This document shows positions 34,580 to 42,709 of a DNA stretch of 64,000 nt, piece by piece. Position 1 is the first letter of the stretch. Every line of letters starts with the position of its first letter. This stretch comes from Labrenzia sp. 011 (GTDB lineage: Bacteria; Pseudomonadota; Alphaproteobacteria; Rhizobiales; Stappiaceae): positions 1 through 64,000 of the forward strand of contig NZ_QCYM01000005.1 in NCBI RefSeq assembly GCF_003075075.1. The letters are read 5' to 3'. A model generated the notes under the pieces. It searched no databases and was not told the origin of the DNA. It was given only the letters and a program-made list of their open reading frames with translations. Made by a program: the position numbers and the translations under genes.

Positions 34580-35395
34580 ATGAAGACCCACAGCACGTCC
34601 TCGGCTGTTTCCTATCGCGACGGCCGCTTCTCGCCGTCCAGCCTGAAGCTGGCCGACGAGGTGCCGGTCGCGGTCAGCTATAACGGCTCGACCCATGCGG
34701 TGCTGATGGCGACCCCGTCCGACCTTGAGGACATGGCGGTCGGTTTTTCCCTGTCGGAAGCGATCGTGACTGTGCCCGGGGAGATCGAGGACATCGCGGT
34801 GGTCGAACTCGACAACGGCATCGATGTTCAGGTCCGCCTGGCCACGGATGCGACGGAGCGGCTGCGGGAAAGGCGCCGGTCCATCGCCGGTCCCGTCGGC
34901 TGCGGATTGTGCGGCATCGAGAGTCTGGACGCGGCCATGCGCGAGATCCGTCCGGTTGCCGCCGAAACCCGCCTCAGGGCCGAAGACGTCGGCGACGCGG
35001 TCCGCGCCATGGGCAAGGCCCAGGCGCTCAACCTTCAGACCCGCTCCGTTCACGCCGCTGGCTGGTACCATCCCGAAAAGGGCCTTACGGCAATCCGCGA
35101 GGATGTCGGCCGGCACAACGCTCTGGACAAGCTGATCGGCGCAATGAGCCGCTCCGGCACGGATGTTTCCGGCGGCGCCTTCGTGATGACCAGCCGGTTG
35201 TCGATCGAACTGATCCAGAAGACCGCCGCCGCCGGCTGCGGGATTCTCATAGCGGTCTCCGCCCCGACCGCACTGGCCGTCTCCGAGGCCCATGGAGCCA
35301 ATATCACGCTGGTCGCCTGCGCACGCGGCGACAGCTTCGAACTGTTCACGCATCCGCATCGGATCATCGGGAGAAACCTGCAAGATGTCGCCTGA
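34580..35395 (+). CDS. fdsC: Formate dehydrogenase accessory sulfurtransferase (FdhD/FdsC)
   Basis: A 271-residue FdhD-family protein that binds bis-MGD and transfers sulfur to it so that FdsA becomes active. The sulfur-relay CxxC is present in VGCGLCGIESLD (about residues 108-119), and DVGRHNALDKLIG and FVMTSRLSIELIQK are family signatures. It starts two bases after fdsA and overlaps fdsD by 11 bases, so accessory and structural genes are co-translated. Confidence 0.95.
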   Translation: MKTHSTSSAVSYRDGRFSPSSLKLADEVPVAVSYNGSTHAVLMATPSDLEDMAVGFSLSEAIVTVPGEIEDIAVVELDNGIDVQVRLATDATERLRERRRSIAGPVGCGLCGIESLDAAMREIRPVAAETRLRAEDVGDAVRAMGKAQALNLQTRSVHAAGWYHPEKGLTAIREDVGRHNALDKLIGAMSRSGTDVSGGAFVMTSRLSIELIQKTAAAGCGILIAVSAPTALAVSEAHGANITLVACARGDSFELFTHPHRIIGRNLQDVA

Positions 35396-35600
35396 GAAAC
35401 TGACCTATATGGCCAACCAGATCGCAGGCTTTTTCCGCAGCAAGCCCCACGAGGAAGCCGTGGCCGGCGTCGCGGACCATATCAGCAAGTTCTGGGAACC
35501 GCGCATGCGCGCCCAGCTTTTCGACATGCTGGACCGGGCCGTGGACGGGCTGGATCCCCTGGTCCTGGAAGCCGCGCCGAAGATCCGTCCGGTCGATTGA
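35385..35600 (+). CDS. fdsD: Formate dehydrogenase delta subunit
   Basis: A 71-residue helical protein of the FdsD family (KLTYMANQIAGFFRS and the conserved VADHISKFWEPRMR motif). It has no cofactor ligands; in relatives it is needed for assembly or stability of the formate dehydrogenase. The start at 35385 lies inside the end of fdsC and is chosen because it gives the normal family length. It is the last fds gene and faces pxpA. Confidence 0.93.
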   Translation: MSPEKLTYMANQIAGFFRSKPHEEAVAGVADHISKFWEPRMRAQLFDMLDRAVDGLDPLVLEAAPKIRPVD

Positions 35601-35663
35601 ACGTCCCGGGCCAAGGAAAGCACTGACCGCTCACTGATAATGCCGAAGCAGCCGCAGGCCCCC

Positions 35664-35680
35664 TCAGCGGTGTCCGCTGA
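35664..35680. terminator. Hairpin at the fdsD/pxpA convergence
   Basis: TCAGCGG-TGT-CCGCTGA is a perfect 7-bp stem. It contains the pxpA stop codon and lies 63 bases past fdsD, so it could terminate fds transcription. No T-run follows; weak call. Confidence 0.3.
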
Positions 35681-36428
35681 CCGGAGCCACCGCCAGACCT
35701 GCATCTTCCAGAACGGTGCGGACCCGTCCAGCCACGGCCGCTGCGGAAGGCTCGTCCGCATGGATGCAGAAGGTGTCGACGGGCGTGGGCAGCCGGGTCC
35801 CGTCATGGGCCAGAAGACATTGCTCCTGCGCCATCACAAGGGCGCGCTGCGCCGCGAGTTCCGGATCCCGGATGACGGCGGAGGATATGCCGCGCGACAT
35901 GAGCCTGCCGTCCGGGAAATAGTGGCGGTCCGCATAGGCTTCATGGGCGACGGGCAGGCCGGCCCTGACTGCCGCCCGCGTCATTTCCGAAAGGCAGTTG
36001 GCGACGAAGATGAGGTCGCGCCCGGCCGCGCGGATTCCCCTGGCAATGGCATCGGCGATCTCGCCGGTATGATGGGCGATGTTGTTGAGCGCGCCATGCG
36101 GTTTCACGAAGTCCACGCGGGCGCCATGGCTCGCCGAAAGCGCCTGCAGCGCGCCGATCTGGTAGGTGACCAGATATTCGATCTCGCGCGGATCCATGGC
36201 GATCTGCCGCCGGCCGAATCCCTGAAGATCATTGTATCCGGGATGGGCGCCGATGCTGACCCCGTGTTCCAGGGCGAGGCCCACGGTCCGGTACATGACC
36301 GCCGGATCCCCCGCATGCATGCCGCAGGCGATATTCGCTGAGCTGATATGAGGCATGACGCTTCCGTCGTCGCCCAGTTTATAGGCGCCGAAGCTTTCAC
36401 CCATGTCCGCATTTATCGAAATTTTCAT
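35664..36428 (-). CDS. pxpA: 5-oxoprolinase subunit A homologue (LamB/YcsF family)
   Basis: A 254-residue TIM-barrel protein. KISINADMGESFGAYKLGDD opens the domain, followed by SSANIACGMHAGDP, GVSIGAHPGYNDLQGFGRR and FVKPHGALNN, all hallmarks of PxpA. The partner ATP-hydrolysing subunits PxpB and PxpC are not in the window. The start at 36428 matches family length; two upstream in-frame starts exist. It is divergent from a LysR gene, and their shared promoter carries the same two-part motif as the tctC promoter, linking it to that transporter. Confidence 0.9.
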   Translation of the reverse strand: MKISINADMGESFGAYKLGDDGSVMPHISSANIACGMHAGDPAVMYRTVGLALEHGVSIGAHPGYNDLQGFGRRQIAMDPREIEYLVTYQIGALQALSASHGARVDFVKPHGALNNIAHHTGEIADAIARGIRAAGRDLIFVANCLSEMTRAAVRAGLPVAHEAYADRHYFPDGRLMSRGISSAVIRDPELAAQRALVMAQEQCLLAHDGTRLPTPVDTFCIHADEPSAAAVAGRVRTVLEDAGLAVAPVSGHR

Positions 36429-36472
36429 TGCCGTGACCATTTTGGAGGCATCGTCTGCAGAATGCTGTTGTG

Positions 36473-36508
36473 TGTCCAATGCATTTATGCAGACAGTGTT
36501 CATGCATG
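36473..36508. promoter_or_regulatory. Two-part ATGCAT operator, pxpA/LysR intergenic region
   Basis: TGTCCAATGCATTT (36473-36486) and TTCATGCATG (36499-36508) lie between the divergent pxpA and LysR genes. Each has a palindromic core (AATGCATT, CATGCATG). Both sequences recur identically upstream of tctC at 40387-40431, in the same orientation relative to the regulated minus-strand genes. Likely binding sites of the LysR regulator at 36530. Confidence 0.6.
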
Positions 36509-36529
36509 AATTGCATATGAGGTGAATGG

Positions 36530-37429
36530 ATGCTGGAACTGAGAGAATTGCGCAATTTTCTGGTCGTGGCGGAGCGGCTGAATATTTCCAGCGCGGCAGT
36601 TGCCGTCAATCTCAGCCAGCCGGCACTGTCACGCCAGATACAGGCCCTGGAGCGCAAGCTCGGTGTTGATCTCTTCGACCGGGTCGGCAAGCGGCTCGTG
36701 CTGACAACAGAGGGGGCGGATCTCGCCGCCCAGGCGGCGGAACTGATCGAACGCGCCCAGGACATGATGCAGCATACGGGCCGCAGCGAGCACGAGCACA
36801 GCGGCACGCTGCGCATCGGCGCCTCACCCCAGACGATCACCTGGCTGCTGTCTCCGGCCATGGCGCGCTTCCGGGCGTCCTACCCTAGGGTGAGCATGAT
36901 CGTCAGCGAAGGTCACAATGATGCGCTGATCGAGATGGTCGAGCATGGCGCCGTCCATATGGTGATCGCCAATCTGGGGATCAGCAACATCCTGGTCGGA
37001 CACCCCCTGTTCAGCGCCCGCCTTCTGGCGGTCCTGCCGCCGGATCATCCGGGCAGGAAGAAGAAGTCCATCACCATGGACGCCATTGCCAATGAGCCCA
37101 TGATGGTCATGAAACGCGGTTTCCTGACCCGTCACCTGTTCGAACAGGTGACGCTGGCCCATGGGGTGCGCCCGCGGATTCTGCTTGAAAGCGACAGCAC
37201 CCAGACCCTGGCGGCGCTTGCCCAGGACGGCCACGGCGTTGCCATTGTCTCCTCCTCGGCGCGGGATCTGTCAGCGATCCGCAACGCGGTCCCGATCGTC
37301 TCGGACACCTGCCAGACTTCGGCGGAGGTTTCGGCGCTCTGGAACCCCAACCGCTACCGGCCGATGAATATCACCGGCTTCCTTGAGGTCCTCAATGAAG
37401 TCGCGGCCGGGCAGCAGGGAGCGGGTTGA
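36530..37429 (+). CDS. LysR-family regulator
   Basis: A 299-residue LTTR: N-terminal winged helix (LRNFLVVAERLNISSAAVAVNLSQPALSRQ region, residues 4-35) and a periplasmic-binding-like effector domain (about 90-290). It is divergent from pxpA and ends four bases before the convergent tctA. Shared promoter motifs suggest that it controls both pxpA and tctCBA. The effector would then be the transported acid, perhaps pyroglutamate or a relative; this is inference. Confidence 0.92.
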   Translation: MLELRELRNFLVVAERLNISSAAVAVNLSQPALSRQIQALERKLGVDLFDRVGKRLVLTTEGADLAAQAAELIERAQDMMQHTGRSEHEHSGTLRIGASPQTITWLLSPAMARFRASYPRVSMIVSEGHNDALIEMVEHGAVHMVIANLGISNILVGHPLFSARLLAVLPPDHPGRKKKSITMDAIANEPMMVMKRGFLTRHLFEQVTLAHGVRPRILLESDSTQTLAALAQDGHGVAIVSSSARDLSAIRNAVPIVSDTCQTSAEVSALWNPNRYRPMNITGFLEVLNEVAAGQQGAG

Positions 37430-37432
37430 CCC

Positions 37433-38926
37433 TTATCGGTCCGTTCCCTTGCGGCCCGGCTTGAGAAACAGGACGATGGCTGCCACGGCGGCGAGCAGGA
37501 AGCCCATGGCGATCGGGTGATCGATCACCGCAAGCGGCGAGTGGTTGGTGACAATCAGCGCCTGGCGCAGGGACAGTTCGAACAGCGGTCCGATCACGAA
37601 GCCGATCAGGAATGTCACCACGGAATATCCGAAGCGCTGCATGAGGTAGCCCAGAAACCCGAGAGCCAGCATGGCGAACACGGAGAACGCCGTGTCGCGC
37701 TCCAGATAGGTCCCGATCACGCAGAACAGCACCACGAAGGGGATGATCAGCCGTGGCGGCACGAGGGTGACACGCGCGAAGAGGGTAAGGCCGAGCCGTC
37801 CCACCACGAGCATGGCCAGGCTGGCAACGATCATCGATACATAGATGCCGTAGATCAGACGCGGGTGCTGTTCGAAAACCAGCGGACCCGGCTGGACGCC
37901 GTGCAGCATGAAGGCGGACACGAGAATGGCGGCCGAGACGCTGCCGGGAAGACCGATGGCGAACAGCGGTATGAGGCTGGCCGGCAGAACGGCATTGTCC
38001 GCCGATTCCGAGGCGGCCACGCCCTTCAGATCGCCCTCGCCGTAGCTATCGCCCGGTCTGGCCAGCCGCTTGTTGATGGCATAGGACAGCAGCGCCCCGA
38101 TGGTCGGTCCGAGGCCGGGAATGATGCCGGCGGCGATACCGATGCCGGTGCCGCGCAGGGTGACCGGAAAGACCCTTTTGATATCGGAGAAACGCAGGCT
38201 CTTGTCCTTTTCGGGCGCGAAACCCGATTTCGCCGCCATCGAGTCCTTCGCCGCGAAGAGCGCCTGTACCTGCACCAGCATTTCCGTGAAGGCCAGCATG
38301 CCCACCGTGGCGGCGATAAGCGGGATCCCGTCGAAAAGCTCGATGAACCCGAAGGTCATGCGCGGTGTGGCACTTTCCGGGTCCAGTCCCACCGTCGACA
38401 GGAACAGGCCGAGGACGCCCGAGATAATCCCGCGCGACAGGGAGCTCCCCGAAAGGGCGGCGATGAAACTCAGGGCGAATATCATCACGGCGGTCATTTC
38501 CACCGGCCCCATCTTGAGGGCGAAGCGCGCCAGCGAGGCGGCAAGCAGAATGAGCACGAAAGTGGCCGCCAGGTCGCCGAAGACGGACGCGTAGAGGGCG
38601 GTCTTCAGCGCCCGTGTTCCTTCGCCTTTCTTCGCCAGCGGATAGCCGTCGAAGGTGGTTGCGGTCGAACTGGGCTCACCCGGCGTGTTCAGAAGAATGG
38701 CGCCCGTTGCGCCGCCCGCGGCGCTGGCCTTGGTGACACCCACAAGAAAGGCGATGGCAGCAATCGGGGACATGGAATAGGTCAGCGGAACGGCCACCGA
38801 AAGGGCGGCCGGACGGCTCAGCCCGGGCAGGACCCCGACGAGGTATCCGAGCAGAATGCCGCCGATCACCGAGACGATCGAGGCCAGGGTCAGCGCATCG
38901 GCTGCTCCTTGCAGAAAAATGTCCAT
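37433..38926 (-). CDS. tctA: Tripartite tricarboxylate transporter large permease TctA
   Basis: A 497-residue protein with about 11-12 helices and the two TctA signatures: GILLGYLVGVLPGLSRPAAL near the N-terminus and GIGIAAGIIPGLGPTIGALL in the middle. LLNTPGEPSSTATTFDGYPL is the typical first-repeat loop. Together with TctB and the periplasmic TctC it imports a di- or tricarboxylate using an ion gradient. The start at 38926 gives the standard length and lies four bases after tctB. Confidence 0.95.
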   Translation of the reverse strand: MDIFLQGAADALTLASIVSVIGGILLGYLVGVLPGLSRPAALSVAVPLTYSMSPIAAIAFLVGVTKASAAGGATGAILLNTPGEPSSTATTFDGYPLAKKGEGTRALKTALYASVFGDLAATFVLILLAASLARFALKMGPVEMTAVMIFALSFIAALSGSSLSRGIISGVLGLFLSTVGLDPESATPRMTFGFIELFDGIPLIAATVGMLAFTEMLVQVQALFAAKDSMAAKSGFAPEKDKSLRFSDIKRVFPVTLRGTGIGIAAGIIPGLGPTIGALLSYAINKRLARPGDSYGEGDLKGVAASESADNAVLPASLIPLFAIGLPGSVSAAILVSAFMLHGVQPGPLVFEQHPRLIYGIYVSMIVASLAMLVVGRLGLTLFARVTLVPPRLIIPFVVLFCVIGTYLERDTAFSVFAMLALGFLGYLMQRFGYSVVTFLIGFVIGPLFELSLRQALIVTNHSPLAVIDHPIAMGFLLAAVAAIVLFLKPGRKGTDR

Positions 38927-38930
38927 GCGG

Positions 38931-39386
38931 CTAGAGCCCCGACCAGTCGACGAGAAGAAGAATGAGCAATCCGCCTGCGCCTGTCCCGGCAAGCGTGGAG
39001 AGGCGCCGCTCTCCGACGGCCAGGCTGGCCAGGAGCACAAGTGCGGTGCCGCCGATCACAAGTCCGGTGAGATCGACCAGAATGACCCCCGCAAGGGCCG
39101 CAGCGCCGAGCTGGATCACACCGCGAAGACCGGCCCGTGGAGCTGCGTCCCCGGGACCGGGGCGCATCAGGCCGAACAACAGCGTGACCAGGGACATCAG
39201 GGCGATCACCGTGACGCAGACCATCGGCAGCATGCGCGGCGAAAGTCCGAAATTGTCTGTTTCGACAGTGCCCGCTGGAACGATGACGAAGAGCAGCAGA
39301 AGGCTGGCGCCGAACACGATCGCGAATTCGGCAAGAGGCCGCATCCGAAGATGCGGCCCCTGTCGGCTGGGGGAGGGCCGGTTCAT
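38931..39386 (-). CDS. tctB: Tripartite tricarboxylate transporter small permease TctB
   Basis: A 151-residue protein with four membrane helices (about residues 18-36, 45-68, 84-108 and 125-147), as usual for TctB. The ATG directly abuts the tctC stop and has GGAG only three bases away. An alternative ATG at 39344 would remove 14 polar residues but lacks a ribosome binding site. A perfect 9-bp hairpin with a UUCG loop is embedded in codons 10-17, unusual for coding DNA. Confidence 0.88.
   Translation of the reverse strand: MNRPSPSRQGPHLRMRPLAEFAIVFGASLLLLFVIVPAGTVETDNFGLSPRMLPMVCVTVIALMSLVTLLFGLMRPGPGDAAPRAGLRGVIQLGAAALAGVILVDLTGLVIGGTALVLLASLAVGERRLSTLAGTGAGGLLILLLVDWSGL
39337..39358 (-). 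promoter_or_regulatory. UUCG hairpin in the tctC-tctB junction
   Basis: On the transcribed strand the sequence is GGCCGCATC-TTCG-GATGCGGCC, a perfect 9-bp stem with a cUUCGg tetraloop, starting 28 nt after the tctC stop. Since tctB begins directly at that stop, the hairpin sits inside its first codons, or spans its start if the alternative ATG at 39344 is used. It could limit tctBA translation relative to tctC. Confidence 0.6.
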
Positions 39387-40322
39387 TTACTCCATTGCCG
39401 CCTTGAACTGGTCGCTCTGTGCACGGATCTGCGTTGCGAAGTCGTCGCCCGTGAGAATGAAGCTGCCCATGTTGCGCTTGGCGAGAACATCGAGAAGCGG
39501 CTGCGACTTGGCGGCTTCCTCGAAGGCGGCTACGAGCTTGGCTTTCGCTTCTGCGGGAATGCCGAGCGGAGCCAGGTAAACCACCATGTTCACGCTGGAC
39601 ATGTCATATCCGAGACTTTTGAGCGTCGGTGCGTCTTCGAAACCGGGAACCGGATCCGTGCCCAGGCCTGCAAGCACCATCAGTTCGCCGGCCTTGGCCT
39701 GCGGATAATAGGTGCCCGAGCTGTAGGCGAAATCCACATGCCCGCCGAGAACCTCGGCCACGGCTTCGGCACCGCCTTTGGTCGGAACCGGTTTCAGAAC
39801 AACGCCTTCCTTCTCGGAAATGGCTTTCATCACCACCCGGTCGAGGGAGGTTGTCGATGCGTAGGTCAATCCGTCGGGAGCATCCTTGGCCGCCGCAACA
39901 ACATCCGAGAAATCCGTCCAGCCGCGGGACGGCAGCGCCACAAGCGCCTCGGGGAACACACCGAAGGCACCGATAAACTCGAAATCGTCGATGCCGAAGC
40001 TGACGTTGGACGTATGCGGATCGAAGGAAATGGTCGTGGAAATGGCTGCCGCGAGATTGTAGCCGTCTGCCGGCTTCGCCTTCAGGGCGGTCAGGGCCAG
40101 ACCGCCACCGGCACCGGGCTGGTTCTCGACGACGACCGGCTCGCCGAGGGCTGCCGACAGGGCGTCGGAAGCGGCGCGGGTGATGGTGTCGACGCCGCCG
40201 CCGGGGCCGAAGCCAACGGTGATGGTGACTTCCTTCTCCGGGAACTCGGCTGCTGCGGGGCTCGCCAGGATGGCGAGCGCCAGGCTGGCCTGGGCGAGTG
40301 TCTTGGGAATTGATCTGATCAT
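39387..40322 (-). CDS. tctC: Tripartite tricarboxylate transporter binding protein TctC (Bug family)
   Basis: A 311-residue periplasmic receptor with a Sec signal peptide (SIPKTLAQASLALAILASPAAA). The Bug-fold signatures are VTITVGFGPGGGVDTITRA at the mature N-terminus and VVVENQPGAGGGLAL, which bind the ligand carboxylates through main-chain amides. It is first in the minus-strand operon tctCBA. Its promoter contains the motif shared with pxpA. Ligands of Bug proteins include carboxylates, aromatic acids, pyroglutamate and amides. Confidence 0.94.
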   Translation of the reverse strand: MIRSIPKTLAQASLALAILASPAAAEFPEKEVTITVGFGPGGGVDTITRAASDALSAALGEPVVVENQPGAGGGLALTALKAKPADGYNLAAAISTTISFDPHTSNVSFGIDDFEFIGAFGVFPEALVALPSRGWTDFSDVVAAAKDAPDGLTYASTTSLDRVVMKAISEKEGVVLKPVPTKGGAEAVAEVLGGHVDFAYSSGTYYPQAKAGELMVLAGLGTDPVPGFEDAPTLKSLGYDMSSVNMVVYLAPLGIPAEAKAKLVAAFEEAAKSQPLLDVLAKRNMGSFILTGDDFATQIRAQSDQFKAAME

Positions 40323-40386
40323 TGTCAGCTCCTGTGTTGCGCGGTTTTGCGTGGCTCTACTAAATGAAAACAGCGCATCCTTATGC

Positions 40387-40431
40387 TGTCCAATGCATTT
40401 TGAGACTATGTATTAATGCGTTTCATGCATG
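40387..40431. promoter_or_regulatory. Two-part ATGCAT operator upstream of tctC
   Basis: TGTCCAATGCATTT (40387-40400) and TTCATGCATG (40422-40431) lie 65-110 bases upstream of tctC. The same 14-mer and 10-mer, in the same order, are found between pxpA and LysR (36473-36508). The spacing differs by 9 bases, close to one helical turn. The rest of the gap 40323-40621 holds no gene that I can see. Confidence 0.6.
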
Positions 40432-40621
40432 GATGGCAGTCGGCCTCGCCGAGCCCGGCAGCAGGAAGAATTGACCACGGCCATCCGGACCGGAGTATTT
40501 GCAAGATCATCGGGTACCCGCGTGACTTCGTCAATTCGCGGAAGAAACAATGGGCGGGGAGTGACCGGGAACTGGTCTGCCGGCCCCGGAAAGCCGCTCT
40601 TTCGCAAGAACCGGTCTGTCC

Positions 40622-41575
40622 TCACCCCTGGTCTTTCAGCAGCGCACGGATGTCCCTTTGGGCAAGAAACTGCGGACCGTTGCCGCGAATGAAATCGAGA
40701 ACCGTGTCCAGGGCCGGATTCGGCCGCAGGTCGGCGCGGTGCAGCACGAACCAGTGGCGGATGATCGGCATGTTGTCCGCCTTGACCAGGCGGAGCCGCC
40801 CCGATTTCAGCTCCTCCAGGACAGTGTTGATCGAAATGAGCGCGATGCCGAGCCCGGCAATCACGGCCTGCTTCACGGATTCATTCGACTCCATTTCCGT
40901 AAAGCGGAACGGCTGGCCTTCGCCGAGCTGCTCCAGGAAACGGATTGTCAGCAGGCGTGTGCCCGAGCCCGGTTCGCGCAGGATGAAGTGTTCGGCGAAG
41001 AGCTCGGCAGGCAGCGCGCGGGATCCTTGCGCCAGGGGATGGTCCGGCGGAGCGATCAGCACATGCGGGTGATCGCCCATGCTGTAGGCGGTGACCTCCG
41101 GCTGGCGGGGCGGCCGCCCCATGATCGCCAGATCGGTCTTGCCGGCGGCAAGGTCGGCAATGGTCCGGTCGCGATTGCCGAATTGCAGCACGACTTCTAT
41201 GTCCGGGTACGTCTTCTTCAGGCCGGCGACGATCGAGGGCGCGAAATATTTGCCGGTGCCGATGACGCCCAGAACGACCCGCCCGGCCATGCCGTTCTTC
41301 ATGGCCTCGATCCGGTCGACAGCCTTGGCCAGGGAGGATTGCGTGGTTTCGAAGGCCTCCAGGAGCGCTGCGCCGGCAGGCGTCGCTTCGAAGCGTTCGC
41401 CCCGTGACCGGTTGACCAGGGCGCATCCGAACTGTTCTTCCAGAACCCTGAGCTGGGAGTGGACCGCGGGCGGCGTCAGGCCGAGCAGATCGGCGGACTG
41501 GCTGATACTGCCGGTCCCGACGATGGCATCCAGGGCCCGCAATTGCTTGAGCGTGATCGCGTTCAGGATCGTCAT
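40622..41575 (-). CDS. cbbR: CbbR-like LysR regulator
   Basis: A 317-residue LTTR that looks like CbbR, the activator of Calvin-cycle operons. Besides the N-terminal helix-turn-helix (SISQSADLLGLTPPAVHSQL), the effector domain shows the CbbR-type phrases GKTDLAIMGRPPRQP, REPGSGTRLL and ESNESVKQAVIAGLGIALI. It is divergent from a fructose-bisphosphatase gene, the classical cbbR-cbbF arrangement. A T-N11-A type site is present in the gap. Confidence 0.85.
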   Translation of the reverse strand: MTILNAITLKQLRALDAIVGTGSISQSADLLGLTPPAVHSQLRVLEEQFGCALVNRSRGERFEATPAGAALLEAFETTQSSLAKAVDRIEAMKNGMAGRVVLGVIGTGKYFAPSIVAGLKKTYPDIEVVLQFGNRDRTIADLAAGKTDLAIMGRPPRQPEVTAYSMGDHPHVLIAPPDHPLAQGSRALPAELFAEHFILREPGSGTRLLTIRFLEQLGEGQPFRFTEMESNESVKQAVIAGLGIALISINTVLEELKSGRLRLVKADNMPIIRHWFVLHRADLRPNPALDTVLDFIRGNGPQFLAQRDIRALLKDQG

Positions 41576-41605
41576 TCAACAAAATCTAATTTATTTTCTG
41601 AATTA

Positions 41606-41618
41606 TTAAATTTCATTA
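41606..41618. promoter_or_regulatory. Candidate CbbR site (TNA-N7-TNA)
   Basis: TTA-AATTTCA-TTA fits the T-N11-A core reported for CbbR. It lies in a strongly AT-rich stretch (41580-41625) between the divergent cbbR and fructose-bisphosphatase genes. If the ATG at 41670 is used for cbbF, the site is 51-64 bases upstream of that start. Confidence 0.4.
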
Positions 41619-41669
41619 ATGCCCAAACATGAGAGAATCAAGCCGACTTCACACCGATCAGAGGCCTTG

Positions 41670-42677
41670 ATGACCCGGAAAACAGAAATCATATCGCCCG
41701 ACCGTGTTCCGGCGCCTCTCTACCCCGCCATAGCCGCGATGTGCCGGGTCGCCCGTGACCTGTCGCGGACCATTGCCATGGGGCCTCTGGCCGGAGCGCT
41801 CGGCGCGAGCGTCGGCAGCAACCTCGGAGGCGACACGCAAAAGGCCCTCGATGTCGAGGCCGACGATGCATTCGCCGCCGCGCTGGAACGCACCGGCATC
41901 CGCTGGTATGCGTCGGAAGAGCAGGACGATCCCGTGGAGATCGACGCCGATGGCACGCTGGCGCTGGCGATAGACCCGCTCGACGGCTCCTCCAACATCG
42001 ATGTGAATGTGTCCATCGGCACGATCTTTTCGGTCTTCGAGACAAAACCCGATGCCGAGGCGTCATTCCTGCGCCCGGCCTCGGAGCAGATTGCCGCCGG
42101 CTATTTCATCTTCGGGCCCCAGACCGCATTGATCGTGACCTTCGGCTCAGGCGTGCTGCACTATGTTCTCGATCCGGTGGAGCAGATCTACACGCTGGTG
42201 AACGACCATTTCTCCATTTCCTCCCAAGCCAGCGAATTCGCCATCAACGCCTCCAACTACCGGCACTGGTCGAAGCCCATCCGCGCCTATATCGACGATT
42301 GTCTGGCAGGGGTGGAAGGGCCGCGCGACAAGAACTTCAACATGCGCTGGGTCGCCTCTCTCGTTGCCGAAACACACCGCATTCTCAACCGGGGCGGGAT
42401 CTTCCTGTATCCGGGTGACGGGCGGCCCGGCTATGAACACGGCCGTCTGCGCATGGTCTACGAATGCGCGCCGATCGCTTTTCTGGTGGAACAGGCCGGC
42501 GGCCATGCAACCACGGGAACCGAGCGGATTCTCGACCAGAGCGCCCGCAGTCTTCATGTCCGCATCCCCTTCGTCTTCGGCTCCGCCGACAAGGTCGACC
42601 GGGTGGTCGCCTATCATGATCTGCCCGATGAGGAAGTCTCGGCCCGTTTCGGGTCGCGCGGCCTGTTCAGCAGCTGA
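41670..42677 (+). CDS. cbbF: Class I fructose-1,6-bisphosphatase
   Basis: A 335-residue enzyme that hydrolyses fructose 1,6-bisphosphate to fructose 6-phosphate, and in some cbb operons also sedoheptulose bisphosphate. The metal/phosphate motif [10 protein letters not shown] is at residues 102-111, and [19 protein letters not shown] is near the C-terminus. The start at 41670 is preferred because AGAGG precedes it and the product has family length; an ATG at 41619 would overlap the regulatory site. No phosphoribulokinase, transketolase or RuBisCO gene follows, so it is an isolated cbbF. Confidence 0.93.
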   Translation: MTRKTEIISPDRVPAPLYPAIAAMCRVARDLSRTIAMGPLAGALGASVGSNLGGDTQKALDVEADDAFAAALERTGIRWYASEEQDDPVEIDADGTLALAIDPLDGSSNIDVNVSIGTIFSVFETKPDAEASFLRPASEQIAAGYFIFGPQTALIVTFGSGVLHYVLDPVEQIYTLVNDHFSISSQASEFAINASNYRHWSKPIRAYIDDCLAGVEGPRDKNFNMRWVASLVAETHRILNRGGIFLYPGDGRPGYEHGRLRMVYECAPIAFLVEQAGGHATTGTERILDQSARSLHVRIPFVFGSADKVDRVVAYHDLPDEEVSARFGSRGLFSS

Positions 42678-42709
42678 GGCCGCCTGCCCCCGCCCGCGCG
42701 GCCGGTGTT

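Noticed and set aside
42679..42703. GGCCGC/GCGGCC inverted repeat between cbbF and the LysR gene as a terminator
   Set aside because: Only six base pairs with a long loop and no T-run in a very GC-rich stretch; expected by chance.
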